Positions 15,756-25,246 of a stretch of DNA of 43,325 bases are shown in pieces. Both the position numbers and the translations under genes were made by a program. The DNA is from Candidatus Omnitrophota bacterium (GTDB taxonomy: Bacteria; Omnitrophota; JACPQZ01), in assembly GCA_016190205.1 (NCBI GenBank), contig JACPQZ010000068.1, positions 1-43,325 of the forward strand. The letters run 5' to 3'. Below the pieces are notes generated by a model that was given only the letters and a program-made list of their open reading frames with translations, had not been told where the DNA came from and searched no databases. Position 1 is the first letter of the stretch. Each line of letters begins with the position of its first letter.

Positions 15756-17354
15756 TTAAGCGGGCTCACCCAACGGAAGGTCCACCAGGCAGGGATCGTG
15801 GTCCGAGATGCGCAACTTGAGATACTTATTGAGGTCGTTTAAGGTGCGGCCAAAGTGGGGAGCAAACCGATAACTCCCGTGCCCATGCGGTTGAGTGAGA
15901 TAGGCCTTGACGAAAATCCAGTCCAGGCGGAATTTCCCCACAAGGCCGGCCAAGGCCCTGTCCACCTTAAACGTGGTTTTATAACCCCACTTATCCCGCT
16001 CGTTTGAGTTGGAGAGCGTTCCCCGGTACCCCGCCGAACGCCCCCGGCCCCCCCGAAAATCGAAACGGCTCCCGTCATTAAACCGAAAGCGCTCTATAAT
16101 CTTAAAGAGCTCCCCCACACGGTTCGGGGCCAGCACAGGGACGTGCGGGGCCGTGGGATTTTGGTAATTCTTGGTCATGGTCGAGACCGCTTGCATGGTC
16201 CCCACAAAAAGGGCCTGCGGGAGGAAAGCGTCCAGCACACGGCTTAGGGCAAAGGCCGGGCTCATGAGCCCTTTCTCCACAACCCGGGGCGTGGAAGTTG
16301 GGCTTAAATCGTAAGGGGCGGAATTAAAATCCCCGGCCAAGATGACAGGGTGCCCGATCGCTTTAATGTAACTTAAGATCTCGGCCATCTGCTGGGTGCG
16401 AAGCTCCGGCCCGCACTTTATCTCCAGGTGCACATTGATGATCGAAATCCTCTCCTCGGGAAGTCCGGGCACCTCAAGGTCCACCCGGAAATAAGTCCTG
16501 CCGCCCATCTTGACCTCGCGGTGGAGGGATTCATTGAAAACCTCGCGCGCGCTGAAGCGGCGCAGCCTTTCCAAATAGGAAGTCTTCTGCTTTTCCCGCC
16601 CGTACCAGTCGTAGCCCTGATTATAAAGCCGGAATCCCTCCACGTAGACGATGGGGTAGCGTGAAAGAACGGCGCAGCCGAACAAACCCTTGAAGCGCTT
16701 GGGATCCACCCGGTAATACTCCGTGGCCTCGATGTCCGTTCCGCCCCCCTCAAACGTGATCGTCTCCCGGCCCAGGATGACAGGGTCCACCTCCAGATAT
16801 TCGGGGAGATAGGCGTAATTCATCCCCGCCGCCTGGGCCAGGTCTTTCACAGCGTTCCGGTAACCGGAGCGCTTGACACCCAAGTCCATTTCCTGGAGGA
16901 TGATGATATCAGCGTCCACCAGAAGTTTCCTTTCGTTTAAGACGCGCCGGTGCCTTCCCCTGCCCGGCCGGGCGCGCTTCGTGTCAATGAGCTTCTCGAA
17001 CGCCTCTTCATCGGTAAAGGCGGAGATCGCCTCAGCCATGTTGAGCGACTGCTCGATATTCCACGTGACCACGCGGACAAACTTTCCCAGCTCGGGGCTC
17101 GTCGGCCTATGGGGCGTCTTCCCCGCGTAGTGCGCCTCGTTGCTGATGATGGGGGTAAGCCACAGGTTTTCGAATCGCTGCCGGACCCGACCCTCCTGCG
17201 GATACTGATTCTCTGACATGAGCACGAGGTCCTCAAACGAAAGGAACTCGGGCTCCTGGTAGCGGACAAGTTTCATGCGTTCGTAAGTATCAGCTTGAAC
17301 AAGCTGCGGACACGACATAATCAACAACCCATAAAGAAGTGAGATATTTTTCAC
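15756..17354 (-). CDS. Exported endonuclease/exonuclease/phosphatase-fold protein
   Basis: The 532-residue protein has a short signal peptide (MKNISLLYGLLIMSCPQLVQA). It then carries the EEP-superfamily (DNase I-like) metal-dependent core: VTWNIEQ at about 96-102, ILQEMDLG with the metal-binding Glu154, NVHLE, LAGDFNSAP, and SDHDPCLVDL near the C-terminus. The fold hydrolyses phosphodiesters or phosphomonoesters; the substrate is not predictable. It is longer than a minimal EEP domain because of an N-terminal extension of ~75 residues. The GTG start overlaps the stop of the 1,884-residue gene as GTGA, so the two are probably translated together. Confidence 0.85.
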   Translation of the reverse strand: MKNISLLYGLLIMSCPQLVQADTYERMKLVRYQEPEFLSFEDLVLMSENQYPQEGRVRQRFENLWLTPIISNEAHYAGKTPHRPTSPELGKFVRVVTWNIEQSLNMAEAISAFTDEEAFEKLIDTKRARPGRGRHRRVLNERKLLVDADIIILQEMDLGVKRSGYRNAVKDLAQAAGMNYAYLPEYLEVDPVILGRETITFEGGGTDIEATEYYRVDPKRFKGLFGCAVLSRYPIVYVEGFRLYNQGYDWYGREKQKTSYLERLRRFSAREVFNESLHREVKMGGRTYFRVDLEVPGLPEERISIINVHLEIKCGPELRTQQMAEILSYIKAIGHPVILAGDFNSAPYDLSPTSTPRVVEKGLMSPAFALSRVLDAFLPQALFVGTMQAVSTMTKNYQNPTAPHVPVLAPNRVGELFKIIERFRFNDGSRFDFRGGRGRSAGYRGTLSNSNERDKWGYKTTFKVDRALAGLVGKFRLDWIFVKAYLTQPHGHGSYRFAPHFGRTLNDLNKYLKLRISDHDPCLVDLPLGEPA

Positions 17355-20300
17355 GCCATAGTCATCAGCTTAAGAAGATTCTCATTCAACCTTCTTAGCT
17401 CTTCTCTATCGGTAACGAATACGGGCGGGATGTCAAATTGAAAAATCATGGCAAAATCTTTATCTGTAACTTCTGGCGATGGAATATGTTGAGGATATCT
17501 TCCAGTAAGCAGCACATACAAAGCCGACAGTTTTTCTATCTTTCTGCGATAATCCTGTATATGCAAAGCCCTCAGGCTTGCCACCACACCTTCCAACTGC
17601 CTAAAGTCACCTAGCACGCCGCCGACCGACTTAAAAATAAGCGCCTTGGCACCTTCTGGAAGGTCTTCCAGGTAATGATCGTCATCCAATGCAACGTCAA
17701 CAACGAATCCATTTCTGATCCCAGTTTGTAGCATCGCCCGGAGATCATTCATCCGATCTTCCTCTATTAACACGATCCTCTCATTCGCACTTGAAGATAG
17801 CGCGTTGAATACATGCACAAAACTGCCGAACATCATCCGCTGGTTATAGAGATGATTTTCAGGGATGAGGGTCGCAGGAATGAAATGCAAAAAAGGTTTC
17901 TTGTCGACGTGTGTAGCAACCCAATCTTTGGCAAGAGCATGTATCTGAGTCATTTCTTCATGCCATTTTGCAAGACTTGTGCGTTGATTTTGTTGAATCA
18001 GGGGCGGCTCCATCACCATGAGTCCCGGAGAAAATCTTTCGAACCGCGGAGCGTGATGTTGAGCCTCTCTCCGGGAACGAGCCGTATAAAAGCTGTTTCT
18101 ATCCGCAAACTCCAGAATGCCGTCGCCTCTCGTCATAGAAAACAACGCCGCACCGAGCGATCCAGCAAACTCCCTGTCCAGTTTAGATAGGGTTACGGTG
18201 ACACCTGCACGAAGAAGCTCTTCACCAAGTGACTTATTTATTCCATTTAACAACTCCTGTCCAGCCGGTCCTACGGTGTTCCCACCCGAAAGTATAAAGC
18301 GTTTGTCACCTCTCATCCTGTGGATATATCTTACCCATACAGCGATTTTTTCCGCCACTTCACGATAAAGCCTTTTCGCCTCTGCGTAGCCCACTCCCTC
18401 GGCTCTATCCAGCAGCTGACCTAAATCGTAAGCCGTAAAAATTTCTTTTCGTACAATAGTGGGGAGACCAAAAATCCGCGCGAGCTCCATCATCCCTTCC
18501 ACACCGACGTACGAAGCAATACCACCCTTGACCCCGCAACCTTCATCAAAAGGGGCATCCTCCCGTATATTTATCACAAATGCGCCGCCCTGCTCTATTC
18601 TGCCCATGTCGACGGCGCCGTTTTCCAGACGAGCGCTACCCACTCCCGTGCCCAGCGTCAACAGAACCCCGTTCCCTTCACCTTCCGCTGCCAATGTCGC
18701 AATTCCAAAAGCGCTGCCATCGTTCAAAAAAGCCGCCTGATTCGTTCCGTATTCTTGGCTCAATTCATCGCTCAAACGATTCAAAGCGGCATAATCCATT
18801 GCCACATCACCCTTACCAGATTCCTTCCAAACAAATTCGTAATTAACCATCCATACGACTCTTTTGCGTGCTACATCCACCACTCCCGGAAATGCGATGC
18901 CTATGCCCGAGACGGTACGATCCTGGGCCGTCTCTCTTACCATCGACTTGATAAGTTCTGCGAGCTGCGCACCGCCGGCGGTCACGGTATCCCTGACCAG
19001 TATCCTTTCCATGTGCCCGTCTGCAACCAAAACGCATTTGACTTTGTTTGCTCCAACATCCACCCCAATGTAGTTCCCCTCCCTCTCCCCCCATGCTGGC
19101 GGCCGGAACAAATGAGTTCTGGGCATAACTTCGAAAATCTCTTCTTCTTCTCTTACCGACAGCGGCAATATCTCTATCTTGGCACCCAGGTTTGAAAAAT
19201 AGTCGATCCGCTTAAAATGATCCCTGAGATAACCGCTTAACTGGTAGTACAAAACCTCGCTCATCTTCTTCGATGTCGATCCTATATATATTCTCTTGGC
19301 TCCAAACTCTATTGCGTAATTATAAATCATGGATCCAGCATACCTTAAGAGAACTGACCGAAGCGGTCCTTCGAACAAGTCTTTTGAGAGCGGTATGTTG
19401 ATCTCTCTAGCCCCGTACGGGCCACCTTCAACAGTGGCAACTAGTTTGTGGACCTGCGGGAACCTTTTGGCCGCCTGCTCGAACACGTGAGACCAATCAT
19501 TAATATCGCCGCTCGCGACGGCGCGTTGAAGCGGTATTTCAAGAGAAGTTTCATTCTTTAAAGATAGTATGGAGGGTACCCAGCGCTCACGCTTCCTAAC
19601 AATATAATTTCCAATAAACAAATTATTCACACCCGTCATATAACGAAAGGTGTTGATGGCTTCCTCGGGATTCTCAACCAGCGGCTCCTGTTTATTGAAC
19701 GAGGTATTGACAACCGCAGGAACGCCCGTCAACTCACCAATTCTATTGAGTAGTTTCCAATACCTGGGGTGGGTCCTCCTATTGACCGTTTGCGGCCTTG
19801 CCAACCTTTTTCCATACTGGTGTACACCGGACGCCAGGAGATGCTTCTTATCTTGACGGACATCATAGGCGACGATCATAAACGGCGCCTTGGCGGAGGC
19901 CACAAAATAGTCCTCGGCCGCCTCTTCAATAATGCTTAAAGCAGAAGGTCTCCACGACTGCCTTCCCTTTATGGCATTTGCCGTATTGTTAGCAGTATCA
20001 TCGAGAAGGTTTAGCAAAATGCTTCTCGCGCCGAGTGCTCGCGGTCCCGCCTCGCTCCTACCTTGAAACCAAGCGATAGGCTCGTTGCGCGCAATACACT
20101 GCGCTGCTTCCTCAACCAATCGCTCCTCATCCATCCTCGCGTAATCTCTACCTGCAACTAGACCCAAAGCCGACAGCGCATCCCTTATTTGCCGATCCGT
20201 ATACCCTGGTCCATAAGAGACGTGGTCCATTTCAAAAGCGACCGGATGGTGATAGATCTGTTTTGCAACAGTGAGCGCAGCTCCCAAAGCCGTCCCCGCG

Positions 20301-23005
20301 TCGCTTGCAAGAGGCTGCACAAATAAGTCTTCTCCTTTAACAAGTCCCTCTGAAATCAGTTTCCCGTTCGAGAGAATATTCAGAGCAATTCCTCCTCCCA
20401 AAGTCACTTTTTTAAGACCTCGTGTTCTGGGATGCGCCTGGAGGTAATACCTGACGATATCGGCGACGATCCGATCGGTCGCTTCCTGCAAAACAAAGGC
20501 CAGGTTTGCCAGGGGCCTGTCACCCACATGGATCGGATCTACATCTTGGCTGCTCTTTTCCGAAGGCAGTACCAAAGCGCTGACTCTATCCACAAACGAT
20601 TGTGACACTCGCACCTTTCCGCGGGCCATCTTCCCGTAATAAAGGTAATGCGGGTTCGCACTGAGTTGTCCCGTAGCATAGTCAAAACGCACATAATCGT
20701 TGAATAGCGCCCTTAACTTTCTCACGCGCCCCCGCTCGGTCTCATCACGGGGTTCGCCGTAAGGCGCAAACCCCATGACCTCTCCCTCTGCAAAGGTCGG
20801 TCTGAAACCGAGATATTCCGTCATGGCGGCCCACACCCAGCCCAGCGAGTTTGGAAGTTCATAGCGCGCTACTTCCTCCATGTCGCCATCATTGCCTACC
20901 CAAATGGACCCCGTTTCCGTATCACCGTATCCGTCCAGAGACACCACCAGCGTGGGGTCTTTGAAACCAGATGGATAATAGGCCGACGCGGCGTGAGCCA
21001 GATGGTGCCTCACGAATGAAACGCGCGGGGTGTAGGCCGTCCCATAGTATTCACGCAACCCTTTCAAAAAGTCCTCAAGGCTTGATACGCTGAACCTTGC
21101 CTTATTTTTCTCCGGTACGTTCCTACGCACGATATTCCCCGCCGGCGCGTTCTGTGCACCGATGTATCGCTGATCCATCTGTGCAAAAAACTCATCATTG
21201 GGCGCCGTAGAGTGTGGTGTATCAACATAGATATTGTAATTCCAGCCAATGGCTATGTGGCTGATATCGTCTAAGGTAATGCGTTCGTCTTTCAGCATCC
21301 TGTGAATTGCATTCACTGGAAAACGCGAGGTGTCGTGTTTGGTGCGCGATATCCTTTCTTCCTCCAATATGGAGACCACCCGTCCGTCTCTCACCAACAC
21401 GGCTGTTGAATCATGCCACGAACCCGAGATTCCGAGGATATACCCAGCCGTGGGTTGAGAAATATAATCGCCGTGGTATAACTTGATGCTCACACCCTTG
21501 TAGTACGTGCGATCCATAAGCCCCATGTGTTCAATGGGGACAATCTCCTTCTTATGAAAGCGCAGCAGGCTATCACTGTAATATACATCTACGATCCGGT
21601 CCTTCGTGATATCCAGTCGTATGACACCGGGCAAGCCAGCCAGATACCGCTGCACATCCTCCTCGGAATATACTTCTGCTCCGTTACAAAAATCGACGAC
21701 GGCATCTATGACTGCGGCAGGCATGTCGATGCCGTCTTCCCTCAGCATCTCCATCAAGAAACGCCGCTCATCCGCAAGGCGATTCGACACCCCGCTTATC
21801 TCGTTCAGCCCCGCTTCTATCCCCCTTCCGGGTTCTAATAACCATGTCCTCAAGACTACGGAGTCGACGCCCGCATTTAAAACCATAGGCAATGAGCCAC
21901 TGTTCATGCCGCCGTCTATTTCGATGGCCACATTCCGGATCCCGTTCTCGTAGAACATTTTCTTGAGCCCTGCCACCCGTTCGAACGTGCCCGGAATAAA
22001 CGTCCTGCCACTCCCACCGGGGGTTACGGCCATTAATACGATCTTGTTCATTTGATCGCCGAGCATGCCAAACACGCCGTTCAGCACAGACAAAGGCGTG
22101 TCCGGATTCAACACCAACCCTGCTTCGTAGCCTGATTTCTTGATATATCCGATCAGCGCCGCGAGAGACCCGGGGTCCGCGAAAGACTCGTAATGAACTG
22201 AAACGCTGTTCTGGCCCTCCTTAAGGCCCGCCGTTTTTATCCTGTCGATAAGCGAGGCATCGGGCTCCACGCACATCAGATGAACGTCTATAGGAAGGTT
22301 GACATCGGCTGTTCGGCTAATCTGGCTTGCGCAGTCGAAAGGAAGGGAGCCCGGCGTGAGCACGCCGTCCAGATGGTCTATGTGGACAGCGCCGACGCCC
22401 GCTTTTTGCGCACGTCTGACCTCCTCGATTAGGCCAGAATCAGCCGCCCCCATTAATGAGAATGACACCCGCGTCCGGGAACCCGCGAATTCTTCAGATC
22501 CATCAGCCGCCTGGTCATCGGATAACGGATCGACACGGTACCTATAGGCCTCTTCACCGGACCATCCCACGCCATCGCCCATGAGAGATGCAGCACGATC
22601 CATCGCGGCAACGCGCGCCTCAAAACGCGCGCCATACCGCCGAAATGGAATCACAACCCCGTTCTCCTCCACGGAGATGTAGTTTAAATCGAACTCGTAA
22701 CCATTGTGGGGTTGTAACAGGTCCCGAAAACGGCTGAGCAGAGCTTCGCGCGTTCCGTGCTTCATGAGAAAGTGCGAGGCTATTGAAAATACGGCGGCCA
22801 TAAACTGGGCATCCGCCAGGCTGGATCTTTTTATCTCAACATGGTCTTCGGTTGGCTGGAACTGCTGGAAGATGGATGGAGAGGCTAAAGCAGAGGCTTT
22901 GATGAAGATGCTGTTACCGGCGTCGGCCGGCTGGGCCACGATCTGGCAGGCGATGACTACCCACAGTACGCCCTGTGCTGGAATACGCTGCCCTTTTCCA
23001 TTCAT
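17351..23005 (-). CDS. Giant fusion: RPE-like epimerase / NodU-type carbamoyltransferase / ROK-like kinase
   Basis: The chain has 1,884 residues. Residues 1-30 look like a signal peptide (VLWVVIACQIVAQPADA). Residues 178-395 resemble ribulose-phosphate 3-epimerase, keeping the His and Asp motifs HIDHLDG (208-214), VDVHLM and IEIDGGMN. Residues 522-1140 form a NodU/TobZ-type O-carbamoyltransferase (GISGSWHDSTAVL, HHLAHAASAYYPSG, GGGIALN, GRSEAGPRALGARS, VNTSFN). Residues 1150-1300 are unassigned. Residues 1312-1625 resemble a ROK sugar kinase (GVDVGANKVKCVL, catalytic FLNDG with Asp1429), but the usual Cys-rich zinc motif is reduced to GCGVKGG. Residues 1665-1884 are unassigned. This suggests a multistep sugar phosphorylation, epimerisation and carbamoylation machine. 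A metabolic enzyme with an export signal is odd, since ATP and carbamoyl phosphate are cytoplasmic; the N-terminus may instead be a membrane anchor. Confidence 0.85.
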   Translation of the reverse strand: MNGKGQRIPAQGVLWVVIACQIVAQPADAGNSIFIKASALASPSIFQQFQPTEDHVEIKRSSLADAQFMAAVFSIASHFLMKHGTREALLSRFRDLLQPHNGYEFDLNYISVEENGVVIPFRRYGARFEARVAAMDRAASLMGDGVGWSGEEAYRYRVDPLSDDQAADGSEEFAGSRTRVSFSLMGAADSGLIEEVRRAQKAGVGAVHIDHLDGVLTPGSLPFDCASQISRTADVNLPIDVHLMCVEPDASLIDRIKTAGLKEGQNSVSVHYESFADPGSLAALIGYIKKSGYEAGLVLNPDTPLSVLNGVFGMLGDQMNKIVLMAVTPGGSGRTFIPGTFERVAGLKKMFYENGIRNVAIEIDGGMNSGSLPMVLNAGVDSVVLRTWLLEPGRGIEAGLNEISGVSNRLADERRFLMEMLREDGIDMPAAVIDAVVDFCNGAEVYSEEDVQRYLAGLPGVIRLDITKDRIVDVYYSDSLLRFHKKEIVPIEHMGLMDRTYYKGVSIKLYHGDYISQPTAGYILGISGSWHDSTAVLVRDGRVVSILEEERISRTKHDTSRFPVNAIHRMLKDERITLDDISHIAIGWNYNIYVDTPHSTAPNDEFFAQMDQRYIGAQNAPAGNIVRRNVPEKNKARFSVSSLEDFLKGLREYYGTAYTPRVSFVRHHLAHAASAYYPSGFKDPTLVVSLDGYGDTETGSIWVGNDGDMEEVARYELPNSLGWVWAAMTEYLGFRPTFAEGEVMGFAPYGEPRDETERGRVRKLRALFNDYVRFDYATGQLSANPHYLYYGKMARGKVRVSQSFVDRVSALVLPSEKSSQDVDPIHVGDRPLANLAFVLQEATDRIVADIVRYYLQAHPRTRGLKKVTLGGGIALNILSNGKLISEGLVKGEDLFVQPLASDAGTALGAALTVAKQIYHHPVAFEMDHVSYGPGYTDRQIRDALSALGLVAGRDYARMDEERLVEEAAQCIARNEPIAWFQGRSEAGPRALGARSILLNLLDDTANNTANAIKGRQSWRPSALSIIEEAAEDYFVASAKAPFMIVAYDVRQDKKHLLASGVHQYGKRLARPQTVNRRTHPRYWKLLNRIGELTGVPAVVNTSFNKQEPLVENPEEAINTFRYMTGVNNLFIGNYIVRKRERWVPSILSLKNETSLEIPLQRAVASGDINDWSHVFEQAAKRFPQVHKLVATVEGGPYGAREINIPLSKDLFEGPLRSVLLRYAGSMIYNYAIEFGAKRIYIGSTSKKMSEVLYYQLSGYLRDHFKRIDYFSNLGAKIEILPLSVREEEEIFEVMPRTHLFRPPAWGEREGNYIGVDVGANKVKCVLVADGHMERILVRDTVTAGGAQLAELIKSMVRETAQDRTVSGIGIAFPGVVDVARKRVVWMVNYEFVWKESGKGDVAMDYAALNRLSDELSQEYGTNQAAFLNDGSAFGIATLAAEGEGNGVLLTLGTGVGSARLENGAVDMGRIEQGGAFVINIREDAPFDEGCGVKGGIASYVGVEGMMELARIFGLPTIVRKEIFTAYDLGQLLDRAEGVGYAEAKRLYREVAEKIAVWVRYIHRMRGDKRFILSGGNTVGPAGQELLNGINKSLGEELLRAGVTVTLSKLDREFAGSLGAALFSMTRGDGILEFADRNSFYTARSRREAQHHAPRFERFSPGLMVMEPPLIQQNQRTSLAKWHEEMTQIHALAKDWVATHVDKKPFLHFIPATLIPENHLYNQRMMFGSFVHVFNALSSSANERIVLIEEDRMNDLRAMLQTGIRNGFVVDVALDDDHYLEDLPEGAKALIFKSVGGVLGDFRQLEGVVASLRALHIQDYRRKIEKLSALYVLLTGRYPQHIPSPEVTDKDFAMIFQFDIPPVFVTDREELRRLNENLLKLMTMA

Positions 23006-23026
23006 ACTATTTTTCGCAGCCTGTTA

Positions 23027-23926
23027 TTATTTCGTTAATAAATGCCGAAGTGCCTCTTCTAAATCGGGATGCTGAAACCGGTAGGCGGTCTCCTCGAGCC
23101 GTGCGGGTTTAACCCGCGTGCTCGCGAGCAGGATCTCATCGGCGAATTCCCCCAACAAGAGGCGCAGCATGAAGGCTGGGGCAGGAAGAAGGGCGGGTCT
23201 AAAAAGTACCCGCCCGAGGACTCTCGAAAACTCTTTGTTCATCACGGGCTGGGGAGATACGGCATTTAAAGGACCTTGGATGGATCCGGTTTTGATGGCA
23301 TGAAGCATAACGCCGACCAAGTCTTCCAGGGTTATCCAGCTCATGTACTGCCGCCCGCTTCCCAGGGGCCCGCCCAGGCCCAGCCGGAAAGGGGGAACCA
23401 GTTTCGCAAGGGCCCCGCCCTGGGGGGTAAGCACAAGCCCGATGCGCAGAAGCACCACCCGAATCCCCTTGTGCCGGGCCTGCTCGGTCGCGGCCTCCCA
23501 TTCCTGGCAGGTCTCGGCCAAATAGCCCCGCCCCACGGCACTGCGCTCGGTGAGAATATCTGCCCCCCTGTTTCCATAAAACCCTATGGCGGAGGCGGAG
23601 ACCCATACGCTTGGAGGCCGGTTGAGCCGCCCCAGGGCGCGGGCGATGAGGCGCGTTCCCCGCACCCGGCTGTCCCGTATGAGATCTTTCTTAGCCTGGG
23701 TCCATTTGCCCGTCGCGATATTTTCCCCCGCCAGGTGCACCACGGCATCCAGGCCTTCAAGCTCCGCGCGGTCAATGGACTCTCCTTTAGGGTTCCAGAA
23801 AATCTCTCCCGCCCCGGGTTGGGGCTCATGCCGGACGAGCCGGACCGCCTCATGCCCTTCGCCCTCAAGGCGGCGGACGAGCGCCGAGCCCACGAGACCC
23901 GACGTGCCGGAAACAAGGATCCTCAT
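23027..23926 (-). CDS. TIGR01777-family NAD-dependent epimerase (YfcH-like)
   Basis: This is an atypical short-chain dehydrogenase of 299 residues. The Rossmann motif is MRILVSGTSGLVGSALVRRL, followed by DAVVHLAGENIATGKWT and SASAIGFYGNRG. The C-terminal SQPVMNKEF..GR-type region and final DUF1731-like segment (PAFMLRLLLGEFADEILLASTRVKP) are typical. Members are annotated as epimerases or cell-division-linked SulA-like proteins; the physiological substrate is unknown. It overlaps trmB by four bases and ends 22 bp before the giant fusion gene, so read-through is plausible. Confidence 0.92.
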   Translation of the reverse strand: MRILVSGTSGLVGSALVRRLEGEGHEAVRLVRHEPQPGAGEIFWNPKGESIDRAELEGLDAVVHLAGENIATGKWTQAKKDLIRDSRVRGTRLIARALGRLNRPPSVWVSASAIGFYGNRGADILTERSAVGRGYLAETCQEWEAATEQARHKGIRVVLLRIGLVLTPQGGALAKLVPPFRLGLGGPLGSGRQYMSWITLEDLVGVMLHAIKTGSIQGPLNAVSPQPVMNKEFSRVLGRVLFRPALLPAPAFMLRLLLGEFADEILLASTRVKPARLEETAYRFQHPDLEEALRHLLTK

Positions 23927-24513
23927 CGCACGAATCCCTTGTTCATTTTCTCGATGTGCAAATAATAAAGGGGGCGCCCCTCGGCGAGATAGCGTGCCTC
24001 ATAGTGCGTTTTCTCTCTCCCTTCACTCAAATGACCGCTCCCGCCTTCCAAAACACGGGACCACAGCCTGGGCTCTTTTAATGCCAGGTCCCGGGTCCCG
24101 GTGTAATAGTCCTCAAAATCGGTGACAAAGTGGATCCAACCCTCCTTCGCCAGCCGGTCGTGGAGCAGTTTAAGGAAATCCTCGGTGATGAGGCGCCGCT
24201 TGCGGTGGCGCCTTTTGGGCCAGGGGTCCGGGAAGTAGATATGAAAGCGCGCTACGGAGCTTGTCGGGATCTCATACGAGACGATTTCGCGCGCATCGCC
24301 TTTCACGATCTGAAGGTTTTCATGAGACCTGCGCCCGCCCCTATCCTGCGCGAGGCGGACCCACTTTGACGCGCGCTCAATCCCCACGAACTGAACGCCG
24401 GGATTTGCCCCGGCGCGGTCAATCAGAAACCGGCCTTTGCCGCAGCCGATCTCGACTTCAAGCGGCCGGGAGCTGTCCAGTACCAAGGTCTTTGAGAAAT
24501 TTGTCCAAGGCAT
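23923..24513 (-). CDS. trmB: tRNA (guanine-N7-)-methyltransferase
   Basis: TrmB methylates G46 of tRNA using S-adenosylmethionine. The SAM-binding EIGCGKGRFLID lies at about residues 21-32, with FVGIE after it and the family signature YFPDPWPKRRHRKRR near the middle. The C-terminal THYEARYLAEGR motif is also conserved. The length of 196 residues is usual. The chosen start lies 55 bp inside the end of the hydrolase gene upstream. Confidence 0.95.
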   Translation of the reverse strand: MPWTNFSKTLVLDSSRPLEVEIGCGKGRFLIDRAGANPGVQFVGIERASKWVRLAQDRGGRRSHENLQIVKGDAREIVSYEIPTSSVARFHIYFPDPWPKRRHRKRRLITEDFLKLLHDRLAKEGWIHFVTDFEDYYTGTRDLALKEPRLWSRVLEGGSGHLSEGREKTHYEARYLAEGRPLYYLHIEKMNKGFVR

Positions 24514-25246
24514 TTTGAAACGGCTCGGGTTGTTCGAGATTGATCAGATGTCCGGCCTCTTGAATGACTTGAAGCCGGGAATGGGGTATCCCCTTCTGCA
24601 TCAAATACGCCTCATCCAGAGAGATGACCTCGTCTTCATCGCCGGCTACGATGAGCGTAGGGCACATAATTCGAGGAAGAAGATCGGTGGAATCACGGCG
24701 CTCCGCCATCGCGATCAGCGAATCAGCCACTCCAAACTTTTCGTTATTCAGGATGAGTCTGCTTAATGCGCCGGCAAGCCTCTGGTTCTTCGCCCGCGTG
24801 CTATTCCCCAGGAGTTTTGGCATCATGACATCCGGCAGGAAGGCGAGGCCCTCTTTCCGGATTCTCTTTGCCATTTCCAATCGCCCCTTACGGGCCCCGG
24901 CAGCGTCAGTGGATGCGCGCGTCGAGAAAAGCCCCAGGGCCCGCACGCGCTCGGGGAATTGGCGGTAAAACTCGAAAGCTACATATCCCCCCATGGAAAT
25001 CCCCGCCAGGATCACGGGTTCGCGGATCCAGAGGGCGTCCAATAGATCCCGGACGCCGCGGGCCATGTCGGCCATGGACGGCCTTTCTTGCCGCGGCGAG
25101 CGACCGAACCCCGCAAGGTCCGGGGCAATGACCCGGTGTGTCCGCGAAAAGACTTGGATCTCTCCCTTCCACATGGCGCTGGATAAGGGGTAGGCATGCA
25201 GAAAAACGAGGGGGGGCCCTTCTCCGGCCGCTTCATAAGCGAGCAT
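24458..25246 (-). CDS. Alpha/beta-hydrolase family protein
   Basis: The 262-residue protein has the alpha/beta-hydrolase fold: PLVFLHAYPLS forms the oxyanion region, GISMGG carries the nucleophile Ser84, Asp203 or Asp205 lies in AGDEDEV, and the catalytic histidine is His232 in AGHLIN. The closest general groups are carboxylesterases and BioH-like or 3-oxoadipate enol-lactonase-like enzymes; the substrate cannot be read from sequence. It overlaps the peroxiredoxin-like gene upstream by 14 bp and trmB downstream by 56 bp. The C-terminal tail (GTGQLPAA) may exist only because of that overlap. Confidence 0.9.
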   Translation of the reverse strand: MLAYEAAGEGPPLVFLHAYPLSSAMWKGEIQVFSRTHRVIAPDLAGFGRSPRQERPSMADMARGVRDLLDALWIREPVILAGISMGGYVAFEFYRQFPERVRALGLFSTRASTDAAGARKGRLEMAKRIRKEGLAFLPDVMMPKLLGNSTRAKNQRLAGALSRLILNNEKFGVADSLIAMAERRDSTDLLPRIMCPTLIVAGDEDEVISLDEAYLMQKGIPHSRLQVIQEAGHLINLEQPEPFQNALDKFLKDLGTGQLPAA

